Origin: Flavobacterium sedimenticola
Lineage (GTDB): Bacteria > Bacteroidota > Bacteroidia > Flavobacteriales > Flavobacteriaceae
DNA: 64,000 nucleotides
Assembly: GCF_030053345.1 (NCBI RefSeq)
Contig: NZ_JASGBP010000007.1
Location: 62,001-126,000 of the forward strand
Direction: 5' to 3'
In this document: positions 1 through 7,804 of the stretch, piece by piece
Position numbering within the stretch: the first letter of the stretch is position 1
Layout of the letters: every line of letters starts with the position of its first letter
Notes under the pieces: model-generated
Databases searched by the model: none
What the model saw: the letters and a program-made list of their open reading frames with translations, nothing else
What the model was told of the DNA's origin: nothing
Position numbers and translations under genes: made by a program

Positions 1-81
1 GACCCCGCATACTTCACTCGTTTTTTCAAAAACAGTTTGGGCATTTCTCCTCAACAATATAAGAGTACCATAACTGTATAA
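1..81 (+). CDS. AraC family regulator, C-terminal end (partial)
   Basis: Only the last 26 codons are in the window. They read DPAYFTRFFKNSLGISPQQY and a short tail, which is the second helix-turn-helix of an AraC/XylS DNA-binding domain (the F..xF+...G.sP..y signature). The sensing part lies upstream of the window, so ligand and target cannot be inferred. A terminator follows 21 bp later, which separates it from the tautomerase-SDR genes it may regulate. Confidence 0.85.
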   Translation, partial: DPAYFTRFFKNSLGISPQQYKSTITV

Positions 82-102
82 TCGGGCTAATAAAATCAAT
101 TG

Positions 103-132
103 AAAGCATTACAATTTAGTAATGCTTTTTTT
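103..132 (+). terminator. Rho-independent terminator
   Basis: A perfect 10-bp stem (AAAGCATTAC / GTAATGCTTT) with a 6-nt loop, running into seven T. It ends the AraC gene. Confidence 0.8.
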
Positions 133-237
133 GTTCCTCTTACCTATGTGCAATAGTGCAAGCAAATTGACTATTTAGCTATTCTTTACAATTATGTGTT
201 ACATGAACTTTGCAGAATAATTATAAAATAAATTATT

Positions 238-438
238 ATGCCTTATGTAAATATTCAGGTAACTGACGAAGAAGTTACCAAAGAACAAAAGCAAGAAATC
301 ATTGCTAGGGTTACGGAAATTATGTCCATAATCCTTAAAAAAGATCCAAATCTAACACATGTTGTAATCCAGGAGATAGGACTTGATAATTGGGGATGGA
401 AAGGGAAACAGGTTTCAGAAATACGAAAAGAACAATAA
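238..438 (+). CDS. Tautomerase family protein (4-oxalocrotonate tautomerase-like)
   Basis: 66 aa, the usual size of a 4-OT subunit. Proline follows the initiator Met (MPYVNIQVT). In this family Met removal exposes Pro-1 as the catalytic base, and these small cytoplasmic enzymes form hexamers or dimers of trimers that shift keto-enol double bonds. The middle (KEQKQEIIARVTEIM) fits the family's helix; the GWKGKQVSE tail is commoner in flavobacterial members. It lies 18 bp upstream of the SDR gene in the same direction and is probably co-transcribed. The substrate is unknown. Confidence 0.85.
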   Translation: MPYVNIQVTDEEVTKEQKQEIIARVTEIMSIILKKDPNLTHVVIQEIGLDNWGWKGKQVSEIRKEQ

Positions 439-456
439 TCAATAAATTTTTAAAAA

Positions 457-1200
457 ATGAGTAAAACTGTAATTGTGACCGGAGCTTCTTCCGGGATTGG
501 CAAAGCTATTGCACAGCTATTTGCTGAAAGAGGATTTAATGTAATTATGAACGCGACTAATGAAGTACAACTGCAAAAGGTCTATCAGGAATTTGGTTCT
601 CCAGAAAATGTTCTGGTAGTGTCGGGTGATATTTCAAAAAGAGAAACCGGAGAAAAATTGGCAAGTGCTGCTATCGAGAAATTTAATTCTATAGATGTTT
701 TGGTTAACAACGCGGGGGTATTTGCACCAAAACCATTTTTGGATGTAGTTGAAGACGATTTAGACCGATTTTATAATATAAATCTTAAAGGAACCTATTT
801 TACAACACAGGCCGTAATCCCTAACATGTTAGTAAACGGTGGTGGCTCTGTGATCAATATAGGAACAGTGCTGGTTGACCACGCCATAGCAGGATTTCCC
901 GCTACGGCACCTGTCACAAGTAAAGGAGGTGTTCACGCTTTGACAAGGCAGTTGGCAGCAGAATTCGGGAAGAATAACATTAGGGTAAATACCATTGCAC
1001 CAGGCATTATCCGTAGTCCACTACAAGGTAAAATTGGGGTTAACGATGCTGATGGATTAGCCGGTCTACACTTGTTGAACCGAATTGGCGAAGCTTCAGA
1101 TATTGCTGAAATGACATACCAATTGGCGAAAAGTAATTTTATAACCGGAGAAATCATTAATGTGGATGGAGGCCACGTTGCCGGTCACATGTTTGGATAA
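457..1200 (+). CDS. SDR family oxidoreductase with atypical active site
   Basis: 247 aa, the normal length for a classical short-chain dehydrogenase/reductase. The Rossmann cofactor motif TGASSGIG (residues 8-15), the structural NNAG (84-87) and the C-terminal INVDGG are intact, so NAD(P) binding is expected. The catalytic triad is not normal. Lys156 is present, but the residue four before it, normally Tyr, is Pro152 (APVTSK), and the usual Ser is Thr137 (INIGT). It may be a divergent clade using other residues or a non-catalytic binder. Neighbours are a tautomerase upstream and an NTF2-like gene 88 bp downstream. Confidence 0.85.
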   Translation: MSKTVIVTGASSGIGKAIAQLFAERGFNVIMNATNEVQLQKVYQEFGSPENVLVVSGDISKRETGEKLASAAIEKFNSIDVLVNNAGVFAPKPFLDVVEDDLDRFYNINLKGTYFTTQAVIPNMLVNGGGSVINIGTVLVDHAIAGFPATAPVTSKGGVHALTRQLAAEFGKNNIRVNTIAPGIIRSPLQGKIGVNDADGLAGLHLLNRIGEASDIAEMTYQLAKSNFITGEIINVDGGHVAGHMFG

Positions 1201-1288
1201 AAGTAGTTTAGTTACTAGTTTACTCTTCTTTCAAATATTAAAGGAAGTATTTATGAACAAATAAAGTTTTAATATAAAATTATTTGAT

Positions 1289-1657
1289 ATGTATTCAAAA
1301 GAATCAATTGCCATTCAGCAAACAATACAAAATTATTTTAACGGTATTTTCAATGGTGATACCATGTTACTTTTAAAGGTATTTCACCCCAACTGTTTAT
1401 TAATTGGAGACATCAATGGACAACCTTATTTTAAAGATGTCAACCAATATCTAATGGGTGTCAAAGAGCGAAAATCGCCCAGTGAGCTAAGTGAGCCTTT
1501 TAGAATGGAAATCTTGAGTATTGAAGTACTTGGGAATAATGCAGTAGCAAAATTGCATGTTCCAATGTTGGGGTTCAATTACTATGATTTTTTATCTCTT
1601 TCAAAGATAAATTCAGAATGGGTTATCGTAAATAAGCTCTTCACGAATGTAAATTAA
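1289..1657 (+). CDS. Nuclear transport factor 2 (NTF2)-like family protein
   Basis: 122 aa with the shape of a SnoaL/lumazine-binding-like NTF2 fold. An N-terminal helix (SIAIQQTIQNYFNGIFNGD) is followed by FHPNCLLIG and a run of beta strands ending in the typical W-V-I-V-N-K-L-F. Such proteins are small cytoplasmic cone-shaped dimers, either enzymes or ligand binders; the substrate here is not apparent. It follows the SDR gene in the same direction. Confidence 0.75.
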   Translation: MYSKESIAIQQTIQNYFNGIFNGDTMLLLKVFHPNCLLIGDINGQPYFKDVNQYLMGVKERKSPSELSEPFRMEILSIEVLGNNAVAKLHVPMLGFNYYDFLSLSKINSEWVIVNKLFTNVN

Positions 1658-2007
1658 TTTCATGGTATTATTATATCAGTCATAAATAATACTTTCTATT
1701 ACAAATTTCCGAACTATTATTCGACTTTTTATTCAGTTTATAAAAATACTTGGCAATTATGATGAACATGCAACTAGGCGAACTATATTCTGCTTCGGAA
1801 TAGGCTTTCGTTTTGAGAAGTCGAATTGCATGTAGTCTTCCTTTGCCTTGATAGTTATTAACGATTAACTTAAAAAGATTTGATTTGTACAGTTGTTAGG
1901 ATTTGGGCGTAATTTTATTGCGCCCATTTCAATACAACAAATTTCAAAATAAAAAGTAATAATACCAAGGATAGTTGTGCAGATGATATTTTCAGATTAA
2001 GGTAATT
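1658..2007. other. Intergenic region, no gene; small hairpin
   Basis: 350 bp with no convincing ORF. Around 1903-1927 an inverted repeat (TGGGCG / CGCCCA, about 11-nt loop) could act as a weak terminator or leader structure for the downstream gene. The minus strand at about 1745-1855 reads for some codons like a decayed helix-turn-helix fragment, but is too short to name. Confidence 0.4.
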
Positions 2008-3045
2008 ATGAAAAACAAGCTTAAAGCACTTTTGGGAGTGGATTATCCCATTTTACAAGGTCCGATGGGTGGTGGTTTATCAACCGCAACGCTAGTTTCG
2101 GAAGTTTCCAACTTAGGTGGTTTGGGGGGCTATGGAGCCTACCAACTTCAGCCCGAAGAAATAAGAAAAGTGATTACAGATATTAAGGCGCATACGACTA
2201 AGCCCTACAATATTAACTTGTGGGTTAATGATGTTGACGACAATACTATTGTAGATGATGAAACCTACCATTTAGTAGTTTCAAATTTTAAGCCTTATTT
2301 TGATCAATTACATCTCCCTATTCCTGAAAAACCCCAATTTGTCATCAGTAAATTTGAAAGCCAAGTTGAAGTCTTGCTGCAAGAAAATATTCCCGTATTT
2401 AGTTTTGTATTTGGTGTTCCCGATCAAGCCATTTTGAAAGAATTCAAAAAAAGAAATATTGTTACAATCGGTGCGGCTACAACCCTTGATGAAGCGTTAT
2501 TTTTGGAATCTGCCGAAGTGGATATGATAGTAGCTTCGGGCTTTGAAGCAGGTGGTCATCGGCCATCATTTTTAAAACCTGCCGAAAAATCGTTACACGG
2601 AACTTTTTCATTAATTCAGCAAATCGCCGGAAAAATCAATTTGCCTGTAATTGCAGCAGGCGGGATAACTAATAGAAAATCTGTTGAAGCTGCTATTAAA
2701 TTAGGAGCTTCAGGAGTACAAGTCGGCACCGCCTTTTTAGCTTGTCAAGAATCTGGAGCCAGTAACGAATATAGGGATGTCCTCTTTTCAGAAAGGGCAA
2801 GATATACGTCGTTGACCAAGAGTTTTACGGGAAGACTGGCAAGGGGAATATCAGGTTCAATTTCAGAAGATGTCCAGATTAATTATACCCTACCGTTTCC
2901 GTTACAAACTCACTTTATGTCTACATTAAGAAAGGCCGCTATCGAGCAGGGTAGGCCGGATTTAATTACCTTTTGGGCGGGACAGGGTGTTAGTGAACTC
3001 TGTTATAAAAATGTACAACAGGTATTTGAATCTTTAATACTATAG
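2008..3045 (+). CDS. Nitronate monooxygenase (2-nitropropane dioxygenase family)
   Basis: 345 aa, an FMN-binding TIM barrel. The start has the family signature PILQGPMGGGLSTATLVSEVS. Further on are the phosphate-binding segments VIAAGGITNRKSVEAA and GASGVQVGTAFLA, and MIVASGFEAGGHRP, the usual SGxEAGGHxG site containing the catalytic His. These cytoplasmic enzymes oxidise alkyl nitronates such as propionate 3-nitronate, a detoxification role. It stands alone on this strand and converges with the 3062 gene with only 16 bp between stops. Confidence 0.9.
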   Translation: MKNKLKALLGVDYPILQGPMGGGLSTATLVSEVSNLGGLGGYGAYQLQPEEIRKVITDIKAHTTKPYNINLWVNDVDDNTIVDDETYHLVVSNFKPYFDQLHLPIPEKPQFVISKFESQVEVLLQENIPVFSFVFGVPDQAILKEFKKRNIVTIGAATTLDEALFLESAEVDMIVASGFEAGGHRPSFLKPAEKSLHGTFSLIQQIAGKINLPVIAAGGITNRKSVEAAIKLGASGVQVGTAFLACQESGASNEYRDVLFSERARYTSLTKSFTGRLARGISGSISEDVQINYTLPFPLQTHFMSTLRKAAIEQGRPDLITFWAGQGVSELCYKNVQQVFESLIL

Positions 3046-3061
3046 CCATAGCCAATAATTT

Positions 3062-3895
3062 CTATTTGTCTAGGTACAAAAAAAGTCCCCCGGTTACTGT
3101 TTTGGGAATAAAATTTATCGATAGCCTAATAAATCCTTTCAGAAATATATTTTCGTTATTGAAATATCTTCTTCCTCCAACTTCAATATCTTCCCATTTC
3201 GGTGCTTTAATTTTCGAGTCGAGATAAACAAAATATCTTGTGAAGTTATAAGATACTGTTTGAGCGAACATTTGGTTTTTCCAAAGGTTAACTGAAATTA
3301 TTCTAACGGATTTAATTTTTACATCCATTGCAGTCATTATGCTGGCTTTATCGAGATGAAATCCTATGCTTAAAAATTTATGATCAACTTTTATTTGACC
3401 ACCTAATAGCTTATTGCTATAGGACAAACTGCTCGAAAACGAAGTATTTGTTTTATTGAACGAGTATTTAATTGTCGGCTGTGCACCGGGAATTTTTGAC
3501 TGAGAGTTAAATTCAGTTTGGCTTTCAGGTGTTGTCGGATTTGGGCGTATTTCCGTGATAGCTGTGGCTAAATACCCAATTCGTAATTTGCTTTTTGAAC
3601 TGATTAGATAGGTAAAGTCAAATGCTCCGGCGGACTTTACTTTATTGGAAGTTTCAAGTTTCAAAACCGCAGTTGTTCCTATTCTGAACTTATCATTTAA
3701 GTCCTGGTTCAGTATAGTACCTAATCGAAGCGTACTTACATTAAAAGCTGTATCAACTTTAAAAACTTGATTACCTCCCATTCCAAGATACATTCTTTCT
3801 AATGTTGTTAAGGTATCAATTTTTATATTTTTTATTTGACCTAATACAGGTAGTGTAAATAAAGTAAGGATTGTATGTTGTATATATTTTTTCAT
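3062..3895 (-). CDS. DUF6268-like outer membrane beta-barrel protein
   Basis: The start is placed at MKKYIQHTILTLFTLPVLGQ, which gives a Sec signal peptide; the longer frame to 3970 would put an unrelated segment in front and run through the upstream terminator. The mature part (about 258 aa) is a series of short amphipathic strands with Tyr/Phe/Ile alternation (for example YLISSKSKLRIGYLATAIT) and conserved SKIPGAQPTIKY, typical of Bacteroidetes outer-membrane barrels. The DUF6268 assignment is from memory and moderate. No function is known. Confidence 0.6.
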   Translation of the reverse strand: MKKYIQHTILTLFTLPVLGQIKNIKIDTLTTLERMYLGMGGNQVFKVDTAFNVSTLRLGTILNQDLNDKFRIGTTAVLKLETSNKVKSAGAFDFTYLISSKSKLRIGYLATAITEIRPNPTTPESQTEFNSQSKIPGAQPTIKYSFNKTNTSFSSSLSYSNKLLGGQIKVDHKFLSIGFHLDKASIMTAMDVKIKSVRIISVNLWKNQMFAQTVSYNFTRYFVYLDSKIKAPKWEDIEVGGRRYFNNENIFLKGFIRLSINFIPKTVTGGLFLYLDK

Positions 3896-3910
3896 AATAA
3901 CACAGAAAAA

Positions 3911-3939
3911 AAAGAGGAAGACATTTATGCTTCCTCTTT
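3911..3939 (-). terminator. Rho-independent terminator of the DoxX gene
   Basis: A perfect 10-bp stem (AAAGAGGAAG / CTTCCTCTTT) with a 9-nt loop; on the minus strand it continues into a T run. It lies between the DoxX gene and the outer-membrane protein gene, so these are separate units. Confidence 0.8.
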
Positions 3940-3954
3940 GACTATTATGATGGG

Positions 3955-4380
3955 TTATTTTTTTAACCACTTATTGTCTAACGAATAGACTCCGGCACCT
4001 GTGAAGAACAGTCCCAGAAATACTATCGCGTCCTCAATCGCGTGAGAAGAAACATCAAACGGGTCGTTGTTTGAGATGTGGAAAATGGTTGCAATAATCA
4101 TTGTTAGAAATAATGCAATTGAGGCAACCCTTGTAAATATCCCCAGGATGAGCAGAATTCCTCCGAAAAACTCAGCAACAGCGCACAAGAGTCCCCAAAA
4201 AGCAGGTAGAAAATCAATACCGATATTTTTCATTGTACCGCCTAAAAATGTCCAGGTTTCAACTCCCCCTGTGAGCTTCGGGAATCCATGTATAATGAAT
4301 GTTATACCTATTAAAACCCTAATCAGTAGTAGTCCGAAATGAATAGACTCATCATTTGCCTTTAAAAATTGTAATCTCAT
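3955..4380 (-). CDS. DoxX family membrane protein
   Basis: Start taken at MRLQFLKANDES (the frame is open to 4422, but the extra 14 residues are unlike the family). 141 aa with four hydrophobic helices; the first contains LLLIRVLIGITFIIHGFPKL, the DoxX hallmark, and later come FFGGILLILGIFTRVAS and an acidic FDVSSHAIED loop. DoxX proteins are inner-membrane proteins linked to quinone or thiol redox chemistry, and this one's partner is unknown. It is a monocistronic unit. Confidence 0.85.
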   Translation of the reverse strand: MRLQFLKANDESIHFGLLLIRVLIGITFIIHGFPKLTGGVETWTFLGGTMKNIGIDFLPAFWGLLCAVAEFFGGILLILGIFTRVASIALFLTMIIATIFHISNNDPFDVSSHAIEDAIVFLGLFFTGAGVYSLDNKWLKK

Positions 4381-4972
4381 GGTTATATTCTTTAAAATTA
4401 TTAGGCAAATATCGGGAGTCAACTCAATTACTCTCTTGGACTTTTACTTCAGTTAGTTGGATTTATGTGAATTTTTTTAATATTGATTTTTTACGGTATC
4501 ATCTGTATTTCGAATGATATACTATTGAAAAAGCACTTTTCAGCGACTTGATTCAATAATGTTAATACTTTGTCAGAATGGTTGACGATTTTAAAGCGTA
4601 TCTAAAATTTTCGCTAAAAAATTCTAATAGCCTATTACAGGTAGCTTTAGTTTTTTGTAGAGTTGGTTGATCCTCCATACCAAAAAGATTGTAAAGGAAT
4701 CAAGAGTAAGGCTTGAGAATATTAGAATCAATAAGTATAGCCTGTTATTCGTAAATTTAATATACTCTTATTTTTCTTGATTTACAACGTTTGGAGTGAT
4801 TTTAGTCTGTCTAACAAACAACTGACGTAAGCACCACCTGCTTTTCAACATTTTTTCAAATAGCGTTGATTATTAATTGAGAGTTCACGAGAAAGATATC
4901 GCAGTTAAAATATGGGTTTACACTATACTTAGTTACATTCAATAAACAGTGAAAGAGTTATGCGTTAAACGT
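4381..4972. other. Intergenic region without recognisable gene
   Basis: About 590 bp, AT-rich. I see no convincing ORF, tRNA or hairpin on either strand. It marks the left edge of the mobile-element-like module and may contain decayed coding sequence. Confidence 0.4.
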
Positions 4973-5587
4973 TTACGCTCTTTTGTCTTTTGTAACATTG
5001 TTGAATGCTATCAGATTGACCATTTCTCTTATCCGGCTTCTTACTCTATTGCCGTAAAGCGATTCTATTTCTGAAGCTGATAGGTTCGTGGTGATGTGGG
5101 TTTGGATTCGGTGGCTGACGAAGAGGTCATAGCGGCTCAACAGTATTTCGGCCATAACATTACATTCATTACCATAGTATTTGAGATTGTTTTCCAATCC
5201 TAAATCATCGAAGCAATAGATTTTAGGTTCCGATTTATACAATTGTCCTTTACTGTATTTGTGGATTACTTGGTACCCATCTTGGATGAATTCAAAGCTT
5301 ATATCGCGGCATGGTTTTACTGAAAATTTGAATTCCGCAGGTGTCAGGTACTTCATTAAGTTCATTAATGAGGTTTTGCCACAACCTATTGGTCCGGAAA
5401 GCAAAATGCCCTTGTTGAGGTTAATGCCAAATTGAAAGCATACTTGTTCGTCTTTGAGGAAGTAGGCGATTAGTTTGTAGATAATGGGGTAATCTTCTTC
5501 ATGTATTTTGAAGTGATTACCATAGAGTTCTTGGCCTTTGGTTTTGAGCCAGCTGATTATTTCGGGGTAGTTTAGGTTTGTGTTCAT
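4973..5587 (-). CDS. DnaC/IstB-like P-loop ATPase
   Basis: Start placed at MNTNLNYPEI; the longer frame (to 5662) is read out of the 43-bp repeat array. 204 aa. Walker A is GPIGCGKTS, Walker B is IYCFDDLG, and HITTNLSASEIESLYGNRVRSR resembles the sensor/box VII region of DnaC and IstB helicase loaders. It is likely a cytoplasmic ATPase acting in replication or mobility of an element. It is the last gene of a same-strand series with a replication-like protein and an excisionase-type HTH, but the 16-copy repeat array separates it from them by 700 bp. Confidence 0.75.
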   Translation of the reverse strand: MNTNLNYPEIISWLKTKGQELYGNHFKIHEEDYPIIYKLIAYFLKDEQVCFQFGINLNKGILLSGPIGCGKTSLMNLMKYLTPAEFKFSVKPCRDISFEFIQDGYQVIHKYSKGQLYKSEPKIYCFDDLGLENNLKYYGNECNVMAEILLSRYDLFVSHRIQTHITTNLSASEIESLYGNRVRSRIREMVNLIAFNNVTKDKRA

Positions 5588-5606
5588 GGTTTGCAGTTTA
5601 ATGGGT

Positions 5607-6299
5607 GTTCTCGATACAATTTTGCGATGCAAAATCACTCGAACTGACGTTTTGTTGTACAATTTTGCTATGTAAAATCACTCGAACTGACGTTTTGTTG
5701 TACAATTTTGCTATGTAAAATCACTCGAACTGACGTTTTGTTGTACAATTTTGCTATGTAAAATCACTCGAACTGACGTTTTGTTGTACAATTTTGCTAT
5801 GTAAAATCACTCGAACTGACGTTTTGTTATTCAATTTTGCTATGTAAAATCACTCGAACTGACGTTTTGTTATTTAATTTTGCTATGCAAAATCACTCGA
5901 ACTGACGTTTTGTTGTACAATTTTGCTATGTAAAATCACTCGAACTGACGTTTTGTTGTACAATTTTGCTATGTAAAATCACTCGAACTGACGTTTTGTT
6001 GTACAATTTTGCTATGTAAAATCACTCGAACTGACGTTTTGTTGTACAATTTTGCTATGTAAAATCACTCGAACTGACGTTTTGTTGTACAATTTTGCTA
6101 TGTAAAATCACTCGAACTGACGTTTTGTTGTACAATTTTGCTATGTAAAATCACTCGAACTGACGTTTTGTTGTACAATTTTGCTATGTAAAATCACTCG
6201 AACTGACGTTTTGTTGTACAATTTTGCTATGTAAAATCACTCGAACTGACGTTTTGTTGTACAATTTTGCTATGTAAAATCACTCGAACTGACGTTTTG
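5607..6299. repeat. Tandem array: 16 copies of a 43-bp unit
   Basis: The word GAACTGAC recurs at 5641 and then every 43 bp to 6286, sixteen times without interruption or spacer. Each unit has an imperfect dyad (ATTTTGC-TAT-GTAAAAT, one G.T pair) followed by CACTCGAACTGACG. Most copies look identical; variation sits in the copies near 5827-5895 and in the first copy, which suggests recent expansion by unequal exchange. The array fills the whole space between the replication-like gene and the ATPase gene and ends at the stop codon of the former. The same unit occurs at 7126-7256 and 7759-7804. Confidence 0.95.
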
Positions 6300-7097
6300 T
6301 TATAGAGGTTCGGCGTAGTTTTTATTAGTACTTGTGGTAAGGTGTTGGTGGTTTGCTGCGACTCCTTTAAATTTTTCAGCATTTAGCATCCAGTTCTCGG
6401 CTGCCGCTTTCCAATTGACCATTTGCGTTTTTCCGCCTACCAACCAGCCTACACTAGAGAAATAGTTGAAGAATTTTTGTGCTTCGATTTCAGGGAAGTT
6501 GTTTTCTTGGAAATACGTTATAATTTCTAATAATCCGGGTTCCGTGAAACCTTTCTTTTTTTTGCGCAACTTTTTTTCTTTTGAATTAGTTTCTTCATTA
6601 TCTAAAAAATTATCATTCCTATTTTTTAAACTTTGCTCAGGCTTACCCAAGTTTGAATTGTTTAAAATGTTTACTTCGTTTGTATTGTTTATAGAAGGTA
6701 CTACTGCTTGTTTAGCGCTTGTATCATTCTTGTTTACTACTTGTTTTGATAGCGGTTCAGAAAAAGGTTCATTTTTTGAACTTGTTTTCGGCTGCGGTTT
6801 TAGGTCTTCGGTGAAGTTGAACATGATGACATGGCTGCCTTTAAATGGGTTGTATGAGGGTTCGTATTTGATGTATCCTAACTCATGCAAGTTTTTAAGG
6901 CATTTGTGATAAGTAGCTTTGGAACTAATTTTGCTAATACGCATTACTTCATCCCGGGAAATACTGATTGGATTTTTAAATCGATTGCAGTTCCAGAATT
7001 GGAATAAAGAAATGTATAAACTGATATGCGTGGGATTAAGGGTTTTATCTTGGATTACCCTTTCGAAAAAGCCGGTTAGGTGTTTGATGTAGTTCAT
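6300..7097 (-). CDS. Winged-helix replication-initiator-like protein
   Basis: 265 aa. Residues 1-105 hold a winged helix with TLNPTHISLYISLFQFWN, ISISRDEVMRISKISSKATYH (recognition helix) and LHELGYIKYEP (wing), as in DnaD/RepA-like initiators of Bacteroidetes elements. Residues 105-180 are low-complexity Ser/Asn/Lys linker. Residues 180-250 (LLEIITYFQENNFPEIEAQKFFNYF, W.A.A.NWM) resemble a DnaD-like C-terminal domain. Its stop codon is made of the last bases of the repeat array. Replication or regulation of an integrated element is inferred from the fold and the ATPase neighbour. Confidence 0.6.
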   Translation of the reverse strand: MNYIKHLTGFFERVIQDKTLNPTHISLYISLFQFWNCNRFKNPISISRDEVMRISKISSKATYHKCLKNLHELGYIKYEPSYNPFKGSHVIMFNFTEDLKPQPKTSSKNEPFSEPLSKQVVNKNDTSAKQAVVPSINNTNEVNILNNSNLGKPEQSLKNRNDNFLDNEETNSKEKKLRKKKKGFTEPGLLEIITYFQENNFPEIEAQKFFNYFSSVGWLVGGKTQMVNWKAAAENWMLNAEKFKGVAANHQHLTTSTNKNYAEPL

Positions 7098-7125
7098 TTT
7101 GGTGAGGTACTAAGTATTAGGACGT

Positions 7126-7256
7126 GTTCTCGATACGATTTTAGCAAAGCTAAAATCACTCGAACTGACGTTTTGTTATACAATTTTGCCATGCAAAATC
7201 ACTCGAACTGACGTTTTGTTATACAATTTTGCTATGCAAAATCACTCGAACTGACG
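7126..7256. repeat. Three tandem copies of the 43-bp unit
   Basis: GAACTGAC at 7162, 7205 and 7248, again exactly 43 bp apart and in the same orientation as the large array. The first copy has the full dyad GATTTTAGC-AAA-GCTAAAATC, which shows that the unit is built on a hairpin. It lies between the winged-helix gene and the HTH gene. Confidence 0.9.
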
Positions 7257-7316
7257 GAGTAGTTAGGTTCCCGCTTTTGGACTGGCGGTGATGGTTGGTT
7301 CCCGCCGTAAGTAAGG

Positions 7317-7362
7317 CAGTTCGACACTTCGTCTACGTTCAGTGCAGGCGTAGCTCAGTTTG
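7317..7362. repeat. Dispersed palindromic repeat (TTCGACACTTCG type)
   Basis: A dyad-like stretch (GTTCGACACTTCG ... GTAGCTCAGTTTGACAAG) close to the CTTCGACTACGCTCAG repeats scattered in many flavobacterial genomes. It directly precedes the stop of the HTH gene. The assignment is from memory of such repeats. Confidence 0.45.
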
Positions 7363-7367
7363 ACAAG

Positions 7368-7655
7368 TTATTTGAAAAGTGTCGGATTAGCAGCAACTTT
7401 GTTTGCCGATAGGAGTTTGTTGATATCGGCGTTGTCGTAGTATAGGATGCCACCGATTTTGGTGTAAGATAATGTTTTGTTGATTCGGAGCGTTTGGAGC
7501 GTGCCGGGAGAGATGTTTAACAGCTTGCGGACTTCTTTGGATTTAAGCCATTGCTTTGTTTGTTGGGGATTGGTTTTTAAGAGTTCCTTAAAATCATTAA
7601 GTAATAGGATACGGAACTCGTTTAAATCTTCGCGGGTAATAACTTCGATAGCCAT
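7368..7655 (-). CDS. Excisionase-type helix-turn-helix protein
   Basis: 95 aa. Residues 38-90 form a MerR/Xis-like HTH_17 domain: WLKSKEVRKLLNISPGTLQT, a wing with YTKIGGILYYDNADI, then NKLLS. In Bacteroidetes mobile elements such small proteins act as excision or control factors that bend DNA near attachment sites. It is the first gene of a leftward series with the winged-helix protein and the ATPase, which supports a mobile-element origin. Confidence 0.8.
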   Translation of the reverse strand: MAIEVITREDLNEFRILLLNDFKELLKTNPQQTKQWLKSKEVRKLLNISPGTLQTLRINKTLSYTKIGGILYYDNADINKLLSANKVAANPTLFK

Positions 7656-7758
7656 AACGTGTGTTTTAGATTGTTATGGCACAAATTTGTGAGGTTTGAT
7701 TTGTTTTACATCACAAGTGCCTCACAAGTTGTGGTGGAAAAATATTTTTGAATAAAAT

Positions 7759-7804
7759 GTTCTCGATACGATTTTAGCGTTGCTAAAATCACTCGAACTG
7801 ACGG
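7759..7804. repeat. Single copy of the 43-bp unit
   Basis: One copy with the complete dyad (GATTTTAGC-GTT-GCTAAAATC) and the CACTCGAACTGACG tail. It abuts the stop codon of the AraC-type gene at 7805, so it lies in that gene's 3' untranslated region and could form a terminator-like hairpin. Confidence 0.9.

Noticed and set aside
1745..1855. Remnant of a regulator gene on the minus strand
   Set aside because: About 30 codons read plausibly but there is no start, no domain and no conserved motif to support a pseudogene call.
4973..5662. Longer start of the DnaC-like ATPase within the repeat array
   Set aside because: The extra 25 codons are simply a translation of the repeat unit and do not match the family N-terminus.
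5607..6299. CRISPR array
   Set aside because: The 43-bp units are contiguous with no unique spacers, and no cas genes are present.
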